This document shows positions 53,510-62,296 of a DNA stretch of 64,000 nucleotides, piece after piece (within the stretch, counting starts at the first letter, position 1; the number at the start of each line of letters is the position of its first letter). Location: NCBI GenBank assembly GCA_903834925.1, contig CAILLA010000225.1:1-64000 (forward strand). Reading direction: 5' to 3'. The notes under the pieces are model-generated. The model ran no database searches and was not told the origin of the DNA. It worked only from the letters and a program-made list of their open reading frames with translations. The position numbers were made by a program, and so were the translations under genes. This DNA is from an uncultured Schlesneria sp. GTDB lineage: Bacteria; Planctomycetota; Planctomycetia; Planctomycetales; Planctomycetaceae.

Positions 53510-54073
53510 TCATGGCGAATGAGGAATCTTGTCGACCTTGTCCTGGAGATTACCAAACTGACCGAGAAGAATTGCACTCAAGACAACCGAGGCAATCACA
53601 CCGGCCGTCAAAAGGATCAGTGTCGGATCAACAGCACCGAATTGTCCGCGTGCACCATTTTCGCCCATCACCAGCAGAGCGTGTTCTTTGGCCGTTGGAG
53701 GAGCGGATTTTTCGGTCCAGACGCGGAATACACCGTCTGTATTGCCGGAACTGACCTGGTACAGGCCACCTTTGAGATTCTTGAAGGAGTAAACCCCTTC
53801 ATCGTTCGTAAGAGTTTGAGCGATTTCTTTGTTGTTCTGCTTGAGAACAACTTTCGCTCCATCCAGAACCCTACCGGTGTGATCGCAAACGCGACCTGTC
53901 ATCGTTCCACCATCGGTCAGCATCAGATCAGGGATACGATTCACCTGACTGGTTTTGGTGATCGGAGCCTTTGACTGTGGCGCATCTGCAGCCAGCAATC
54001 GGGCCTGTGGTACCATCATTCCGATTGTGGCAAGGCTAACCGCCATGCCCTTGACAAAGCGAATACCGAACAT
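53510..54073 (-). CDS. exported carboxypeptidase-regulatory-like (CarboxypepD_reg) protein
   Basis: A near-ideal ribosome binding site, AAGGAGG, five bases before the ATG at 54073 fixes the start, giving 187 residues. The frame is open to 54157 without such a site. The N-terminus is a signal sequence (FVKGMAVSLATIGMMVPQARLLAA). Residues ~60-115 form one CarboxypepD_reg-like beta-sandwich (GRVCDHTGRVLDGAKVVLKQNNKEIAQTLTNDEGVYSFKNLKGGLYQVSSG). A membrane helix near the C-terminus (PTLILLTAGVIASVVLSAILLGQF) would anchor it, with a short charged tail. Probably a cell-surface protein; no partner is evident. Confidence 0.78.
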   Translation of the reverse strand: MFGIRFVKGMAVSLATIGMMVPQARLLAADAPQSKAPITKTSQVNRIPDLMLTDGGTMTGRVCDHTGRVLDGAKVVLKQNNKEIAQTLTNDEGVYSFKNLKGGLYQVSSGNTDGVFRVWTEKSAPPTAKEHALLVMGENGARGQFGAVDPTLILLTAGVIASVVLSAILLGQFGNLQDKVDKIPHSP

Positions 54074-54407
54074 GCGTTCCTCCTTGAAATCAGTAGCGAC
54101 GAATCGAGAGACACTGTTCCGATTGCAGGCGTCGCCGCTCGGGAACAGACATGACATTGGGGAAATTGAGTTGCAGATGTGTGAGTCAGATGTGCGTCGG
54201 ACAGGACGGGGCGGAGTATATCCACGGATTCAAGTCGGTCAATCGGAATCGTCTGCTGTTGCACGCCAATCGCGACTTTTTTGATTTTTTGCTGTTGTTT
54301 GCTTCCAAAACCGGCGAAATCTGCCTTTCGAATTGATTGAACCGAGGACAAAGTCCTTTTGGAATAGTAAACAGGGATATTGTGTGCCACTGCTTTACCG
54401 TCTTCGG
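54074..54407. other. 334-bp gap with T-rich tract and repeat copy D
   Basis: This must contain the promoter of the 53510-54073 gene and the 3' end of the phosphonate left operon. A T-rich tract lies at about 54279-54300. No gene is seen. Confidence 0.4.
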
Positions 54408-54418
54408 TTAAGCGGTGC
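54384..54418. repeat. GTGCCACTG palindromic repeat, copy D, overlapping a stop codon
   Basis: GTGCCAC starts at 54384, and CACTGCTTTACCG, loop TCTT, CGGTTAAGCGGTG (54388-54417) is the left-half hairpin of the family. The other half is absent. On the minus strand the TAA at 54410-54408 inside the hairpin is the stop codon of the alcohol dehydrogenase gene, so its last few codons come from the repeat. Confidence 0.7.
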
Positions 54419-55598
54419 TCTTCGGACACGCAATCGAATACACGCCAATTCGGATCGAATCGGGATGACTCCCTCGATCAAATGCGTCTGCGATCGAAGC
54501 CAGCGGAATCCATTGTGAAACAAGCTCGGCGAACGGGTATCGCGTGTGTGTAGACGAAAGGAATTTCACCGCCTCAAGCAAGTGGCGAGGTGCATAGTTA
54601 TGGATCCCTCGAATTGTGAGATGACGGCGTACCAGTTGTTCCAAGGCAATCGGCATCGGCGGACCGGGAAAAACCGATCCCACGAGCACAAGTGTTCCTC
54701 CGGTACGGATCAAAGGCCAGATTGCTTGAAACGCAGCCGAGTTACCGGAAAGCTCGATAACCACATCGAAGCCAAGCGCACCCACTTCTTCGATTGCGAC
54801 TACTGCAAGCTCGTCTGGGGTACACGTCCGAGTCGCACCAAAATCGGTTGCGAGTTTCCGTCGTTGGGAAACAGGGTCCACAGAAATGACTTTCGCAGCA
54901 CCTTGAACGCGAGCCATGGCACAGGCGGTTAAACCCAACATCCCTGCACCGCTCAAACAAACGGTTCGTCCAGTGAGTTCGCCGGCTGCTTCAAACGCCG
55001 CTGCGACGGTGGCGGTCGCACAACTGGCCGGACAGGCAACCGCCAAAGGAAGTTCGTCGGGCAATCGAACGATCGAAGTACCGGGGACGAGAAGACAATA
55101 CTCGGCCAATCCTCCCAATAATTCGCGACCGGGTCGAAATGGTTCATGACCATATTTGACGCCATTCAAGCACTTTTGAGGCAAACCTCGTTGACATAAA
55201 TCGCAGCAGCCACAGTTCGCCATGATGGCCCATGTCACACGGTCACCACGTCGCAATTCCCGCCCGTCCAAATCAAATCTCGCCGACGTACCTCCGATCT
55301 CGATGATCTCTCCAACGATTTCATGACCTAAAATGGTCGGTACAGGAACGGTTCGACGTCCGTGAAAGCTGTGCAGATCGCTACCGCAAATCGTGCAGCC
55401 TGATACGCGAACAAGGATCTCAGATTCCCGAGGCGTTGGGATCGACAACTGGCACAAAGTCACCACGCCCGCCACCCCCGAGAAAACCGCCGCCTGTGCC
55501 GTTACGGACGACCGATTCGCGTTGCAAGATGGGTTCAAGACAAGGGCGTCGTTTGGAGGAGGATTGATCGTGTCTGCCGAAGTCGTGGCGGGCTTCAT
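54408..55598 (-). CDS. phosphonate-associated zinc alcohol dehydrogenase (HpnZ/TIGR03366 type)
   Basis: The ATG at 55598 overlaps the stop of the upstream MFS gene (ATGA), fixing the start; the product has 396 residues. Catalytic zinc ligands are present (Cys71 in CTICGSDLH, and Gly-His92-Glu). The structural zinc loop is Cys129, 132, 135 and 143. The Rossmann motif is CLSGAGMLGLTACAMARVQG. Its length and its place in a phosphonate locus match the dehydrogenase clade described as phosphonate-catabolism associated. It might oxidise or reduce an aldehyde such as acetaldehyde, but the substrate is unproven. The last residues (KSTA) and stop codon lie in palindromic repeat copy D. Confidence 0.85.
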   Translation of the reverse strand: MKPATTSADTINPPPNDALVLNPSCNANRSSVTAQAAVFSGVAGVVTLCQLSIPTPRESEILVRVSGCTICGSDLHSFHGRRTVPVPTILGHEIVGEIIEIGGTSARFDLDGRELRRGDRVTWAIMANCGCCDLCQRGLPQKCLNGVKYGHEPFRPGRELLGGLAEYCLLVPGTSIVRLPDELPLAVACPASCATATVAAAFEAAGELTGRTVCLSGAGMLGLTACAMARVQGAAKVISVDPVSQRRKLATDFGATRTCTPDELAVVAIEEVGALGFDVVIELSGNSAAFQAIWPLIRTGGTLVLVGSVFPGPPMPIALEQLVRRHLTIRGIHNYAPRHLLEAVKFLSSTHTRYPFAELVSQWIPLASIADAFDRGSHPDSIRIGVYSIACPKSTA

Positions 55599-56893
55599 GA
55601 CGTTTTCTTGACAACCGAGAAATAGATCCAGCTCGTCACAACGCAAGCAGTTGAAATCACAATCGTCAGCCAGCTGAGCAACGTCAAGAGACCAAGCACG
55701 CCGGTTGCCGAAGGATAGAAATTGCGCACGACCATGACCACGACGTATCCCAAATATCCTACCGAATCGGCAACGTACATCAGAAAGCCCACGTTTCCTC
55801 GTTCGCCGGTCATCGCCAACATCCGCTCCAGCAAAGTCGTATGCACGGCGACATAGGGGAGGTAAAGCCCCAAACCGATCAGCACCATGAAGCGGAAACC
55901 GCCATCCGCCGAAGAAGTACGTGTCAGCAATGCTGCCGTCATCAGCACAAAACCCAATCCGCACGTTGCAAGCGAAGAATTGAATGCCCGGTAATTGTTG
56001 ATAATCAGAACGGCGGCACCATTCATGATCAATACACAGAACGCAATCATCGTCTCAGAACGGGTGAAGATCGACGACGCAGTCGCGTTTCCCAGTTCTT
56101 TCCAGATTTCCGGCGCGAAATCGGCGCGAATGCTTCTGACAATGGTGACCAGCAGGTACATCAGCACGATCGGGATTAAACCAATCCCATAGCGTCTTAC
56201 GAACGCCAGCCGCTCGGATCGATTCATCGTGTACCGCTTGTTTCGAGCAGCAACGTCACAATCGGTCGGCGGGGGCGTTCTCGCCAGAATCGCCGCGCAG
56301 ACCCCAAATGGGATGAGAAAGAGCAAACCAGCGACGGCAGGCATCCAATCTTCGGTAACTCCTTTTAAGAGTAACCAGGTTCCCAACGATTTCGTCATGC
56401 CGTCTGCGACAATAAAACTCGAACAAAGACCCGCCGTCAGCAATTCCGACAACCTTCGCCCCTCTAAAAAGCCTTGTACCAAGCCGTAGACCATTCCTAA
56501 CGGTAACCCGTTCAGAAACAGGCAGACCGCATTCCAGGGCCGTGGAATCAAACCGAATAAGACTAACGCTGCTTCCGCCGCAAAGATCAGCCACAACATG
56601 GTCATCGCACGACGGTGCGGTGGCATTTCCGCAATGATCTTAATCCCGATAAACTTGGACAGCATATAGCCGGCCACCTGCGCCATCACCAGCACGATCT
56701 TGAAGCTGAGCCCCCAGACACCGGCATCGTGAAAACGTCCTGCCGTGAAGGGCTTGCGGAAGAAGTACATGCAGAAATAACAACCAAAGGCCGCCAAAAC
56801 GGTCCAGAATGCGAACGCGACATCGCTGTATTGGCTAAGGTTTCTCACGTCGCCGATTCGAGATTCCCCACCAGTTTGATTGACTGATTTCAT
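55595..56893 (-). CDS. MFS-type transporter (DUF5690 family)
   Basis: From the ATG at 56893 the protein has 432 residues and about 12 membrane helices (FAFWTVLAAFGCYFCMYFFRKPFTAG near the start, PLGMVYGLVQGFLEGRRLSELLTAGLCSSFIVADG in the middle). The FRKPFTAG stretch and the conserved GRRLSE loop fit DUF5690 permeases, distant relatives of the organophosphate:phosphate antiporters. Its coupling to the phosphonate dehydrogenase and divergence (111 bp) from the HD oxygenase suggest uptake of the phosphonate substrate. No PhnCDE-type ABC transporter is present. Starts farther upstream (ATG at 56938) are possible. Substrate is inferred from context. Confidence 0.82.
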   Translation of the reverse strand: MKSVNQTGGESRIGDVRNLSQYSDVAFAFWTVLAAFGCYFCMYFFRKPFTAGRFHDAGVWGLSFKIVLVMAQVAGYMLSKFIGIKIIAEMPPHRRAMTMLWLIFAAEAALVLFGLIPRPWNAVCLFLNGLPLGMVYGLVQGFLEGRRLSELLTAGLCSSFIVADGMTKSLGTWLLLKGVTEDWMPAVAGLLFLIPFGVCAAILARTPPPTDCDVAARNKRYTMNRSERLAFVRRYGIGLIPIVLMYLLVTIVRSIRADFAPEIWKELGNATASSIFTRSETMIAFCVLIMNGAAVLIINNYRAFNSSLATCGLGFVLMTAALLTRTSSADGGFRFMVLIGLGLYLPYVAVHTTLLERMLAMTGERGNVGFLMYVADSVGYLGYVVVMVVRNFYPSATGVLGLLTLLSWLTIVISTACVVTSWIYFSVVKKTS

Positions 56894-57004
56894 CAAAAAC
56901 TCGCGGAAAATTGACTCGACGGCCGGACATTCCTTCATCCATTGTGTATTACAATAGTTGATCGAAGTTGTCGAATGATGAAGGACTGATGAGGATTTCA
57001 AGAA

Positions 57005-57604
57005 ATGTTCGAGACCGACAGCAAATATTGCGGGACAACGATCACACTTTTACGGCTCTTTAAAGATCGTGGCGGTTCTCAATATGGTCGCGAAGCCGTT
57101 TCACAGCGAGAACACGCGTTACAGGCTGCATTTTTTGCGGAAACCGCAGGTGCCAGCTCCTCGTTAATCGCTGCCGCGTTGTTACATGATGTTGGCCACT
57201 TACTGCACCATCTCGATGATAATGCACCCGAACGAGGGATCGATGATCGGCATGAAATCCTTGCCGCCCAGTGGCTTCAACGCCGATTCGGGCCCGATGT
57301 CGTCGAACCTGTCAAATTGCATGTCGCGGCCAAGCGATTTTTGTGCGCAACGGAACCGGATTACCTGGAACAGCTGAGTCCCGCATCTCTTCTCAGTTTG
57401 CGACTACAAGGGGGCGTGATGTCGGACGAAGAAGTCACGTTATTTCGATCACACCCGTTTTGCAAAGCAGCGGTCGAGCTTCGGCGTTGGGATGATGCCG
57501 CCAAGCAACCCCAACTCGAGACCCCGCCGATCGAACATTATGCAAGGCACCTTGACCATGTTGCCAACTCAGAATTCGAGGAGGGTTTCGAGTGCCTGGC
57601 TTGA
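57005..57604 (+). CDS. PhnZ/TmpB-like HD-domain di-iron phosphonate oxygenase
   Basis: The 199-residue protein is an HD-domain protein of the phosphonate-degradation group. Candidate iron ligands are His37, His61-Asp62, His83, His106 and Asp163 or Asp164. They fall at nearly the same spacing as the six ligands I recall for PhnZ (34, 58, 59, 80, 104, 161). The PhnZ active-site Tyr/Glu pair is kept as Tyr27 and Glu30 ([12 protein letters not shown]). PhnZ oxidatively splits 1-hydroxy-2-aminoethylphosphonate to glycine and phosphate; TmpB does the same with the trimethyl form. The 2-oxoglutarate hydroxylase that makes these substrates (PhnY/TmpA) is not in the window. GAGGA precedes the ATG. The next gene overlaps it by 13 bp. 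Confidence 0.87.
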   Translation: MFETDSKYCGTTITLLRLFKDRGGSQYGREAVSQREHALQAAFFAETAGASSSLIAAALLHDVGHLLHHLDDNAPERGIDDRHEILAAQWLQRRFGPDVVEPVKLHVAAKRFLCATEPDYLEQLSPASLLSLRLQGGVMSDEEVTLFRSHPFCKAAVELRRWDDAAKQPQLETPPIEHYARHLDHVANSEFEEGFECLA

Positions 57605-58722
57605 ACATCGGTGTTGTCGGGGCCGGCATTGTCGGTTTGGCATATGCCTGGTCTGCGGCGGAGCGCGGCCACCGGGTGACCGTATTCGAACGGTCAACAA
57701 AGGCCAGCGGTGCGTCCATTCGAAATTTCGGTATGGTCTGGCCGATCGGACAACCAGCCGGTGCGGCTCATCAGATCGCTCTTAAAAGCCGTGAACGCTG
57801 GTTGAAACTTGCCCATTTGGCGAAGATCTGGGCGTCACCCTGTGGGTCCATCCATCTCGCGCACCGTCCCGATGAATGGGCGGTGTTGCAAGAGTTTCAC
57901 TCGATCGCTGCAGAAATCGGCGTCGAATGTACTTTGCTTGAACCGGCAAAAGTTCTCGAAAAAACCGGTGCTGCACATCCCGATCGATTACTGGGTGGAC
58001 TTTTCAGCTCGACCGAAGTTTGCGTGAATCCTCCAGCGGCAATTCGCGCTCTCCCCGGCTGGTTGTCATCGATGTTCGACGTACGATTTGAATTCCAGAC
58101 GACGATTATCGCAACCGACGGAAATACGGCCCAAAGTGCCGATGGCAAACGTTGGAACTTTGATCGCGTGATCGTTTGTGGCGGAGCCGATTTTGAAACT
58201 CTGTTCCCCGATCTTTTTGCAAACGTCGGAATAAAGCGATGTAAACTGCAGATGCTGAAAACGGTCCCCCAGCCGAATGGCTGGCGAATCGGCCCTCATC
58301 TCGCCAGCGGATTGACAATCCGTCACTATCGCAACTTCGAGGTCTGCCCAAGCCTTCCTGTTCTGAAGCAGCGAGTTGCCGCCGAATCCCCCGAACTCGA
58401 TCAGTTTGGTATTCATGTGATGGCCTCTCAGAATGACGAGGGCTGCGTGATTCTTGGTGACTCGCATGAATACGACGAAGACATCGAGCCATTCGACAAA
58501 CAAACAATTGACGAACTGATGCTTCGTGAACTGAGGTCGATAATCCGACTGCCCGATTGGACAATCCAGGAACATTGGCATGGGATCTATGCCAAACATC
58601 CGTCCGAACCGGTTTTCGCCGCCGAACCTCTGCCAAACGTGTTTGTTCGATCATGCACTGGGGGGGCTGGTATGACAATGTCCTTTGGAATCGCCGAACA
58701 AGATTGGGAGCGATGGTCATGA
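57592..58722 (+). CDS. FAD-dependent oxidoreductase of phosphonate catabolism (TIGR03364/HpnW type)
   Basis: A GTG at 57592 with GAGGAGGG upstream gives 376 residues and overlaps the HD gene. The FAD Rossmann motif is [21 protein letters not shown] with Glu33 for the ribose. The DAO-fold continues through [22 protein letters not shown] to the C-terminal GIYAKHP and [18 protein letters not shown], which closes over FAD. This clade is known for gene linkage to phosphonatase-like enzymes. As I recall, members oxidatively deaminate aminoethylphosphonate or its N-methyl form to phosphonoacetaldehyde. That fits PhnX, whose gene starts inside this gene's stop codon (ATGA at 58719-58722). Confidence 0.9.
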   Translation: MPGLNIGVVGAGIVGLAYAWSAAERGHRVTVFERSTKASGASIRNFGMVWPIGQPAGAAHQIALKSRERWLKLAHLAKIWASPCGSIHLAHRPDEWAVLQEFHSIAAEIGVECTLLEPAKVLEKTGAAHPDRLLGGLFSSTEVCVNPPAAIRALPGWLSSMFDVRFEFQTTIIATDGNTAQSADGKRWNFDRVIVCGGADFETLFPDLFANVGIKRCKLQMLKTVPQPNGWRIGPHLASGLTIRHYRNFEVCPSLPVLKQRVAAESPELDQFGIHVMASQNDEGCVILGDSHEYDEDIEPFDKQTIDELMLRELRSIIRLPDWTIQEHWHGIYAKHPSEPVFAAEPLPNVFVRSCTGGAGMTMSFGIAEQDWERWS

Positions 58723-59498
58723 TCGAATTGACACATCCGATTGAAGCGATCATCTTCGATTGGGCCGGAACCACGGTTGATTACGGAAGTCGTGCACCGA
58801 CAAGTGTCTTCATGGAAGTCTTCCGGCGGAACGGGGTCGAGATTACCGTCGCCGAGGCTCGCGGACCGATGGGTCGAACAAAACGGGACCACATCCTCGA
58901 AATCGCATCGCTTCCGAGAGTCGCCGAGCTTTGGTTCAAACGTCATGGTCGCACGCCGTCCGACATTGATATCGACCAGATGTATTACGACTTCCTGCCA
59001 CTGCAAAAAGACGCCCTGGTCGCCGGAACAGACGTGATTCCAGGTGTTCCTGAAGCCGTCGATAAATTACGAGAACGCGGATTAAAAATCGGCTCGTCAA
59101 CCGGTTACGCCCGGGAACTGATGGGTATCGTTGTTCCGATTGCGGCGCGAGCAGGTTATTCTCCAGACGTTGTGATTTGTGCAGACGACGTTCCATCCGG
59201 CCGACCCGCTCCCTGGATGAACTTCCTCGCGGCTCAGCAACTAGGAGTCTATCCGATGGACCGAATTCTGGTCGTGGACGACACACCGATTGGGATCGAA
59301 GCGGGACTCAATGCAGGTGCGATTACGGTCGGTGTTACCAAAACCGGAAACTCGCTCGGCCTTTCAGAAGCCGAGGTCTCACAATTGTCGCAAACGGATC
59401 TTCAATCCAGACTCGCCAACATCGAAAGCGATTTTCGTGCGATCGGAGCCCACTTCACGATTCCGTCGGTTGCAGATCTACCAATGTTGTTACTCTGA
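58719..59498 (+). CDS. phnX: phosphonoacetaldehyde hydrolase (phosphonatase)
   Basis: PhnX hydrolyses phosphonoacetaldehyde to acetaldehyde and phosphate. The 259-residue product belongs to the HAD superfamily with the family-specific motif [12 protein letters not shown]; Asp14 is the nucleophile. The cap-domain lysine that forms the Schiff base is Lys55 in PMGRTKRDH, aligned with Lys53 of the Bacillus enzyme. Further signature segments are [29 protein letters not shown] and [13 protein letters not shown] (Mg-binding). The start overlaps the preceding stop (ATGA); an ATG two codons earlier is possible. It ends the operon of HD oxygenase, FAD oxidoreductase and PhnX, or is followed by the phosphoesterase gene after 83 bp. 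Confidence 0.95.
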   Translation: MIELTHPIEAIIFDWAGTTVDYGSRAPTSVFMEVFRRNGVEITVAEARGPMGRTKRDHILEIASLPRVAELWFKRHGRTPSDIDIDQMYYDFLPLQKDALVAGTDVIPGVPEAVDKLRERGLKIGSSTGYARELMGIVVPIAARAGYSPDVVICADDVPSGRPAPWMNFLAAQQLGVYPMDRILVVDDTPIGIEAGLNAGAITVGVTKTGNSLGLSEAEVSQLSQTDLQSRLANIESDFRAIGAHFTIPSVADLPMLLL

Positions 59499-59581
59499 CA
59501 CGATGCCGATCGATCAAATATCATGATTTCATTCCAATAACATTCGAATTCGCCTGCTGGTTTTATGAGGCTTGATTGACA

Positions 59582-62296
59582 ATGGCATTTCATGGCAACG
59601 TTTTACTGTTCTTGGCGATCACCGTAGTGATGGGGCCGCTCGGAGTTTGCCAGGACCAGTCGGTTATCGAAACGTCAACCGACCGAGTCGGTCGCTGGCG
59701 CGACGACGTGATTGTCACGCCCGTGAACCAGGTACTTACGCCGTACGGTAAGCAGGTGGAACTGGCGGGACTTCGACCACAGGCTTTGGCTTTGTCACCA
59801 GACGGTCGCTTGCTCATCGTTTCAGGAAAAACGAGCGAATTGATTGTGATTGATCCCGTGTCGGGCGAAATCCGTCAGAGAGTTCTCTTTCCCGACGATT
59901 CTCAGGTGAAGCCAACTTCGGATGTTGCCTCACCGAATCTGATCGACCGCCTGACTCCGGATCGCCGTGGCCAGGTCAGCTTTACAGGGTTGGTCTTCTC
60001 ACCCGACGGCAAGCAGATCTATCTGAGTAACGTGAACGGTAGCATCAAGGTTTTTGGGGTCAAAGCGGACGGAGTGGTGCATGCGTCGCATGCGTTCCCG
60101 CTACCGCAAGCAAAAGCACTTCGTCGACCGGCCGAAATTCCAAGCGGGTTGGCAGTCAACTCGGATGGCTCGCGCCTTTACGTTTGTGGAAATCTCTCGA
60201 ACCGTCTGCTTGAACTCGATACGGCAACTGGCAAGACCCTTCGAACTTTTGATGTGGGTGCGGCTCCCTACGATGTTGTGCTTGTTGGCAACAAGGCTTA
60301 CGTCAGCAATTGGGCGGGCCGACGGCCAGACGAGCAAAGTGTTCGCGGGCCGGCGGGTCGAGGGACGGAAGTTCGCGTCGATCCGGTTCGACATATCGCC
60401 AGCGAAGGATCTGTGAGCATTGTGAATCTTGACGGCGAACCTAAGACGGTCGAATTGATCGTGGGATTACACGCGTGTGGACTGGCTGTTTCACCCGATG
60501 GTCAATACGTCGTTTGTACGAACGCAGGGAGCGATCATTTAAGCGTCATCGACGTTGCGGTTGAGACAGTCGTTGAAACCATCTGGGCGAAAGCAAAGCC
60601 CTCAGACTTGTTCGGAGCTTCGCCGAATGCAATCGCCTTTCATCCCTCTGGAAAGAGGCTGTTTGTTGCCAACGGAACGCAAAACGCAATTGCCGTGTTC
60701 GATTTCGACCCCAAAGAGAAGGGCGATTCAAGGCTCAAGGGGTTGATCCCGGCCGGCTGGTTCCCTGGTGCCGTGGTGTTTGATCCACGTCGGGACGCCA
60801 TCTATTGTGCCAACATCAAAGGGTTGCCCCAGGCGCCGAAAAAGAAGCCGAATGGAGACGAGGGTTATAACTCGCATCACTACCACGGTTCCGTGTCGTC
60901 GATGCCCGTTCCTGGCGATGAGCAACTTCCTTTGCTTTCGGAACGAGCGGCGAAGAACATGCGTCGGGGGACAATCGCTCAAGCGGCGCTACCAGCTCGA
61001 GCCGATCAGCCCGCGCGGGCGATCCCTCAGCGAATCGGCGAGCCGAGTTTGATCAAGCACGTCGTCTACGTCATCAAAGAAAACCGAACTTATGACCAGA
61101 TTTTCGGTGCGTTACCACAAGGCAACGGTCGCCCGGACCTGTGCATCTTTGGTGACGCGGTGACTCCCAATCAACACAAAATGGTGCGGGAATTCGTCTT
61201 GCTCGACAACACGTATTGCTCAGGCATATTAAGTGCGGACGGGCATCAATGGAGTACGACGGCGTTCGCAACCGACTACCTGGAAAAGAGCTTCGCCGGA
61301 TTTCCTCGCAGTTACCCAGATGGAATGGAAGTGAACGACGAGTCTGACGCGATCGCTTATTCACCTGCCGGCTTTTTGTGGGACAACGCCATCGCTCACA
61401 AAGTATCGATTCGAAATTACGGCGAGTTCATGGCACCCGTGGTCCGTTGGAAAGATCCGCAGAAAAAAGGAAAACCAAACTTTCTCGCTTGTTATCGCAC
61501 ATGGAAAGAGGACTCGAAGGAAGTGATCTTCGAAAGCAGCCCCACGATCGAATCGATCAGACCGTTTTCGCCAACAGATTACGTCGGTTGGGCCATGGCG
61601 GTCCCGGATCAGTTTCGAGCCGACTTCATCCTGAAAGAACTCAAGCAATTCGAGGCGGATGGAAAATTCCCCAGCCTCGTTATCATTTGCCTTCCTAACG
61701 ATCATACCAGCGGTACCAGTCCCGGTTCGCCAACCCCCGCTTCGCAGATGGCAGACAATGATCTTGCCTTTGGCAGAATTGTGCAGGGGCTCAGTCATTC
61801 GCCCTTCTGGAAAGAAATGGCGATTTTTGGGATTGAGGATGACCCTCAAGACGGCTGGGATCATGTCAGTGGATACCGCACAACTGCTTACTGTATCAGT
61901 CCTTATGCAAAACGAGGCCAGGTCGTCAGCACTCAATACAACACGACGAGCATCATCCGCACGGTCGAGCAGATTCTGGGTTTGCCCCCGATGAATCAGT
62001 TCGACGCCAGCGCCACCCCGATGTTCGACTGCATGACAGACTCTCCCAACTTTTTCCCATTTGAGACGGTACCGAATCAGGTCCCTCTTGATCAAATGAA
62101 CCCCGATCCTAACGCAATCCGTGACCCGATCCTGCGCGAAGACGCGATTCGTTCGGCGAGTCTCAATTTCGGCGAAGTCGATAAAGCTCCGGAAGATGTT
62201 CTCAATCGAATCTTGTGGCGGTCACAAAAAGGGAGCGAAATTCCCTATCCGGAATGGGCTGTGACGTTCGTCGAAGATCCAGACGAAGAAGATTGA
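59582..62296 (+). CDS. exported YVTN beta-propeller plus phosphoesterase-domain protein
   Basis: The ATG at 59582 gives 904 residues with a signal peptide (MAFHGNVLLFLAITVVMGPLGVCQ). Residues ~55-420 are a YVTN-type propeller (LALSPDGRLLIVSGKTSELIVIDPVSGEI, LAVNSDGSRLYVCGNLSNRLLELDTATG, LAVSPDGQYVVCTNAGSDHLSVID). From about residue 480 comes a phosphoesterase domain of the phospholipase C/acid phosphatase type (KHVVYVIKENRTYDQIFGALPQG, DNTYCSGILSADGHQWSTTAFATDY, VIICLPNDHTSG, AIFGIEDDPQDGWDHVSGYRTTAYCISPYAKRG). It lies 83 bp after phnX on the same strand, so an extracytoplasmic phosphorus-scavenging role is attractive, but such propeller-phosphatases also occur elsewhere. Confidence 0.87.
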   Translation: MAFHGNVLLFLAITVVMGPLGVCQDQSVIETSTDRVGRWRDDVIVTPVNQVLTPYGKQVELAGLRPQALALSPDGRLLIVSGKTSELIVIDPVSGEIRQRVLFPDDSQVKPTSDVASPNLIDRLTPDRRGQVSFTGLVFSPDGKQIYLSNVNGSIKVFGVKADGVVHASHAFPLPQAKALRRPAEIPSGLAVNSDGSRLYVCGNLSNRLLELDTATGKTLRTFDVGAAPYDVVLVGNKAYVSNWAGRRPDEQSVRGPAGRGTEVRVDPVRHIASEGSVSIVNLDGEPKTVELIVGLHACGLAVSPDGQYVVCTNAGSDHLSVIDVAVETVVETIWAKAKPSDLFGASPNAIAFHPSGKRLFVANGTQNAIAVFDFDPKEKGDSRLKGLIPAGWFPGAVVFDPRRDAIYCANIKGLPQAPKKKPNGDEGYNSHHYHGSVSSMPVPGDEQLPLLSERAAKNMRRGTIAQAALPARADQPARAIPQRIGEPSLIKHVVYVIKENRTYDQIFGALPQGNGRPDLCIFGDAVTPNQHKMVREFVLLDNTYCSGILSADGHQWSTTAFATDYLEKSFAGFPRSYPDGMEVNDESDAIAYSPAGFLWDNAIAHKVSIRNYGEFMAPVVRWKDPQKKGKPNFLACYRTWKEDSKEVIFESSPTIESIRPFSPTDYVGWAMAVPDQFRADFILKELKQFEADGKFPSLVIICLPNDHTSGTSPGSPTPASQMADNDLAFGRIVQGLSHSPFWKEMAIFGIEDDPQDGWDHVSGYRTTAYCISPYAKRGQVVSTQYNTTSIIRTVEQILGLPPMNQFDASATPMFDCMTDSPNFFPFETVPNQVPLDQMNPDPNAIRDPILREDAIRSASLNFGEVDKAPEDVLNRILWRSQKGSEIPYPEWAVTFVEDPDEED

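Noticed and set aside
55599-55964. 122-residue N-terminal extension of the phosphonate-associated dehydrogenase
   Set aside because: It lies inside the MFS gene in another frame; the ATGA overlap at 55598-55595 marks the true start.
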